Source of the DNA: an uncultured Bacillota bacterium
GTDB taxonomy: Bacteria; Bacillota_I; Bacilli_A; RF39; UBA660
Direction of reading: 5' to 3'
Assembly: GCA_947176475.1 (NCBI GenBank)
Contig: CAMWQX010000051.1
Location: forward strand, 1 to 7,210
Length of the DNA stretch: 7,210 bases
Part shown: positions 6,096 to 7,210 of the stretch, one piece after another
How the letters are laid out: each line of letters starts with the position of its first letter
Position numbering within the stretch: the first letter of the stretch is position 1
Program-made: the position numbers and the translations under genes
Notes under the pieces: model-generated
What the model saw: only the letters and a program-made list of their open reading frames with translations
Told to the model about the DNA's origin: nothing
The model's database searches: none

Positions 6096-6122
6096 AAAAA
6101 AAGTGTATTGCTACACTTTTTT
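6096..6122 (-). terminator. Strong hairpin terminator after paralog B, possibly bidirectional
   Basis: An 11-bp perfect stem (6122-6112 with 6107-6097) around a four-base loop GCAA, with core GTGTA/TACAC and A/T pairs at the base, followed by a T run to 6096 on the minus strand. The plus strand also ends the hairpin in six T, so it could stop transcripts from either side. It begins at the TAA stop of paralog B. Confidence 0.85.
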
Positions 6123-7210
6123 ATAACTTATTTACTACATCATTCTTCTTTTTAGTCATATTTGCAAGAATTGTTCTTTGCCCAGCTCTAATAGCATTTT
6201 TCAACATTGGGATAATAATCTCTTTATCCCTTTTCGTAATAGGATGAGAATCATAATCAACCAAGCCCGTTTTCATGTCATAAGCTAAGTTTAGTAAAGT
6301 CTTACTTTCATCCACATTTTTATCAACAAGTTCATCATCATGTCTGTCAACAGGAGCATCATCATTTTTATCAAAAAAATCATCAACACTTATAGGACCA
6401 ATTAATATGACATGTAAACATATTTTATCAGAATCTTCGGTAATCCTATGCTCAACACCTATTAACAGATTATCATCATCATAATAAGTTAATTTATATT
6501 CCAAACAATTATCATAACGCATATAGCTTGCAGACAAATCTCCACCTTCCATGTGCATGTATACATAATTGATAAATTCAGATAAATAATCTGATTCTGC
6601 TTTACAACCTTTATATGGATTTCCATAACACAACGTCATATGTACTTTATCCATAAATTCACTCGGATCTTTTACTTCAACATCTAAATTTATATATGGA
6701 TTTGCAGTTTTATCAAATTGACGCACTAATTCTCTAATTTCATCATACTCATCATAATCAGATATATTTTGCTTTTCTTTCCATTCTTCCGTTGTGCAAT
6801 TTGGATTTATCTCTTCGATTAACTCTCGATAAGCTGATGCAAGTAATTCCTTTTGCTCACTTATTAATGCTTTTCTTGATTCTTCTGTATAATCCCTTAC
6901 CTCATAAAAATATCTAATCTCAGATAATAAATAAATTAAAGCTTCTATATTATGTACATGACATGGTTCCAAACTACTATATGTATTATTTTTTTTCTTT
7001 TTTACACCTTTTCTAAGATAGAAATCATCAAAATAAATACATAAATAATCTCGCTTTACATTTTTAAAAATATTTAGAAGTGGATATTCTTCCGATAGAA
7101 TTCTTATTATATGATAAGGACAATTATCAACAACAGCAGAATGTTCATCAAACTTAATATTGACTCCATTCCAAGAAATACTTTCACCTTCTGTATAATC
7201 TATATTAAAT
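6121..7210 (-). CDS. Unknown protein, paralog B (5' end beyond the window)
   Basis: The frame is open from the right edge to the TAA at 6123-6121, giving 362 visible residues. An apparent TTG start at 6972 is almost certainly an internal leucine: the 79 residues before it align with paralog A (ISWNGVN against YSWKGIN, then HIIRILSEEYP against EVARIMSKKYP). It shares with paralog A the block YLLSEIRYFYEVR..TEESRKAL..EQKEL, then DEIRELVRQFD with NPYIN and VEVKDPSEF, and the C-terminal YDMKTGLV and MTKKK tail. It differs in a run of four lysines before TTG-6972 and in an acidic insertion encoded by an imperfect 24-base tandem repeat at 6308-6379. Probably cytoplasmic; I recognise no family and give no function. 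The true start is probably only a few tens of codons beyond the edge, judging by paralog A. Confidence 0.85.
   Translation of the reverse strand, partial: FNIDYTEGESISWNGVNIKFDEHSAVVDNCPYHIIRILSEEYPLLNIFKNVKRDYLCIYFDDFYLRKGVKKKKNNTYSSLEPCHVHNIEALIYLLSEIRYFYEVRDYTEESRKALISEQKELLASAYRELIEEINPNCTTEEWKEKQNISDYDEYDEIRELVRQFDKTANPYINLDVEVKDPSEFMDKVHMTLCYGNPYKGCKAESDYLSEFINYVYMHMEGGDLSASYMRYDNCLEYKLTYYDDDNLLIGVEHRITEDSDKICLHVILIGPISVDDFFDKNDDAPVDRHDDELVDKNVDESKTLLNLAYDMKTGLVDYDSHPITKRDKEIIIPMLKNAIRAGQRTILANMTKKKNDVVNKL
6308..6379 (-). repeat. Imperfect 24-base tandem repeat, three units, inside paralog B
   Basis: Units 6308-6331, 6332-6355 and 6356-6379 align without gaps and are followed by the start of a fourth (TCATCAAC). 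In protein they read DKNDDAPV, DRHDDELV and DKNVDESK: an eight-residue acidic repeat in a stretch lacking a counterpart in paralog A. This is a typical site for slippage-type length change. Confidence 0.7.

Noticed and set aside
5999..6247. Plus-strand open frame spanning the gap between the paralogs
   Set aside because: It starts at a TTG inside paralog A, runs through the strong hairpin at 6096-6122 and covers conserved C-terminal codons of paralog B; no ribosome site.
6308..6379. Tandem repeat as operator iterons or a replication origin
   Set aside because: The units are in frame within a conserved coding gene and explain an acidic protein insertion; nothing nearby suggests replication proteins.
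6121..6972. Paralog B as a complete 283-residue gene starting at TTG-6972
   Set aside because: The frame continues upstream without a stop to 7210 and that part aligns with paralog A, so TTG-6972 is an internal leucine codon.

Overview
The window is a compact, strongly AT-rich stretch in which every supported gene lies on the minus strand, so it is read from the right edge (7210) to the left edge (1). All seven stop codons that can be seen are TAA, the genes carry good Shine-Dalgarno sites, and no gene needs TGA read as tryptophan, so the standard bacterial code fits. YlmC/YmxH-, LspA-, YlyB/RluD- and GluP-like proteins together point to a low-GC Gram-positive bacterium (Bacillota, or a deep Bacilli/Mycoplasmatota-type gut lineage). 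That placement is inference.

Layout in transcription order. (1) 7210-6121: the 3' part of a gene for a protein I do not recognise (paralog B). It is open to the window edge and closes with a strong hairpin terminator. (2) 6008-4953: a second, clearly related unknown protein (paralog A), with its own extended -10 promoter and a terminator whose hairpin core nearly copies that of paralog B. (3) 4871-2979: a lipoprotein of about 630 residues made of six divergent repeats of roughly 94 residues, with its own promoter and terminator. (4) 2912-1324: a housekeeping cluster of a small PRC-barrel YlmC-like protein, LspA (signal peptidase II) and a RluD/YlyB-type pseudouridine synthase, the last two overlapping by 41 bases. 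(5) 1268-138: a GluP/YqgP-type rhomboid protease, probably read through from the cluster and also from its own weak promoter, ended by an AT-rich hairpin. (6) 76-1: the first 25 codons of a gene starting with a hydrophobic segment, behind a near-perfect extended -10 promoter.

Functional links. LspA removes signal peptides from lipoproteins such as the repeat protein encoded next to it, though adjacency alone does not prove a specific link. The order ylmC, lspA, rluD looks like a shortened version of the ylm-divIVA-ileS-lsp-ylyB region known from Bacillus. The repeat lipoprotein and the two paralogs are the accessory, poorly described part. I see no mobile element, CRISPR array, tRNA or rRNA. 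No stretch over 300 bases lacks a gene; the intergenic gaps are about 30-110 bases and are filled with promoters and terminators. A recurring theme is predicted transcription starts that fall at or within a few bases of the Shine-Dalgarno site, implying very short 5' leaders.
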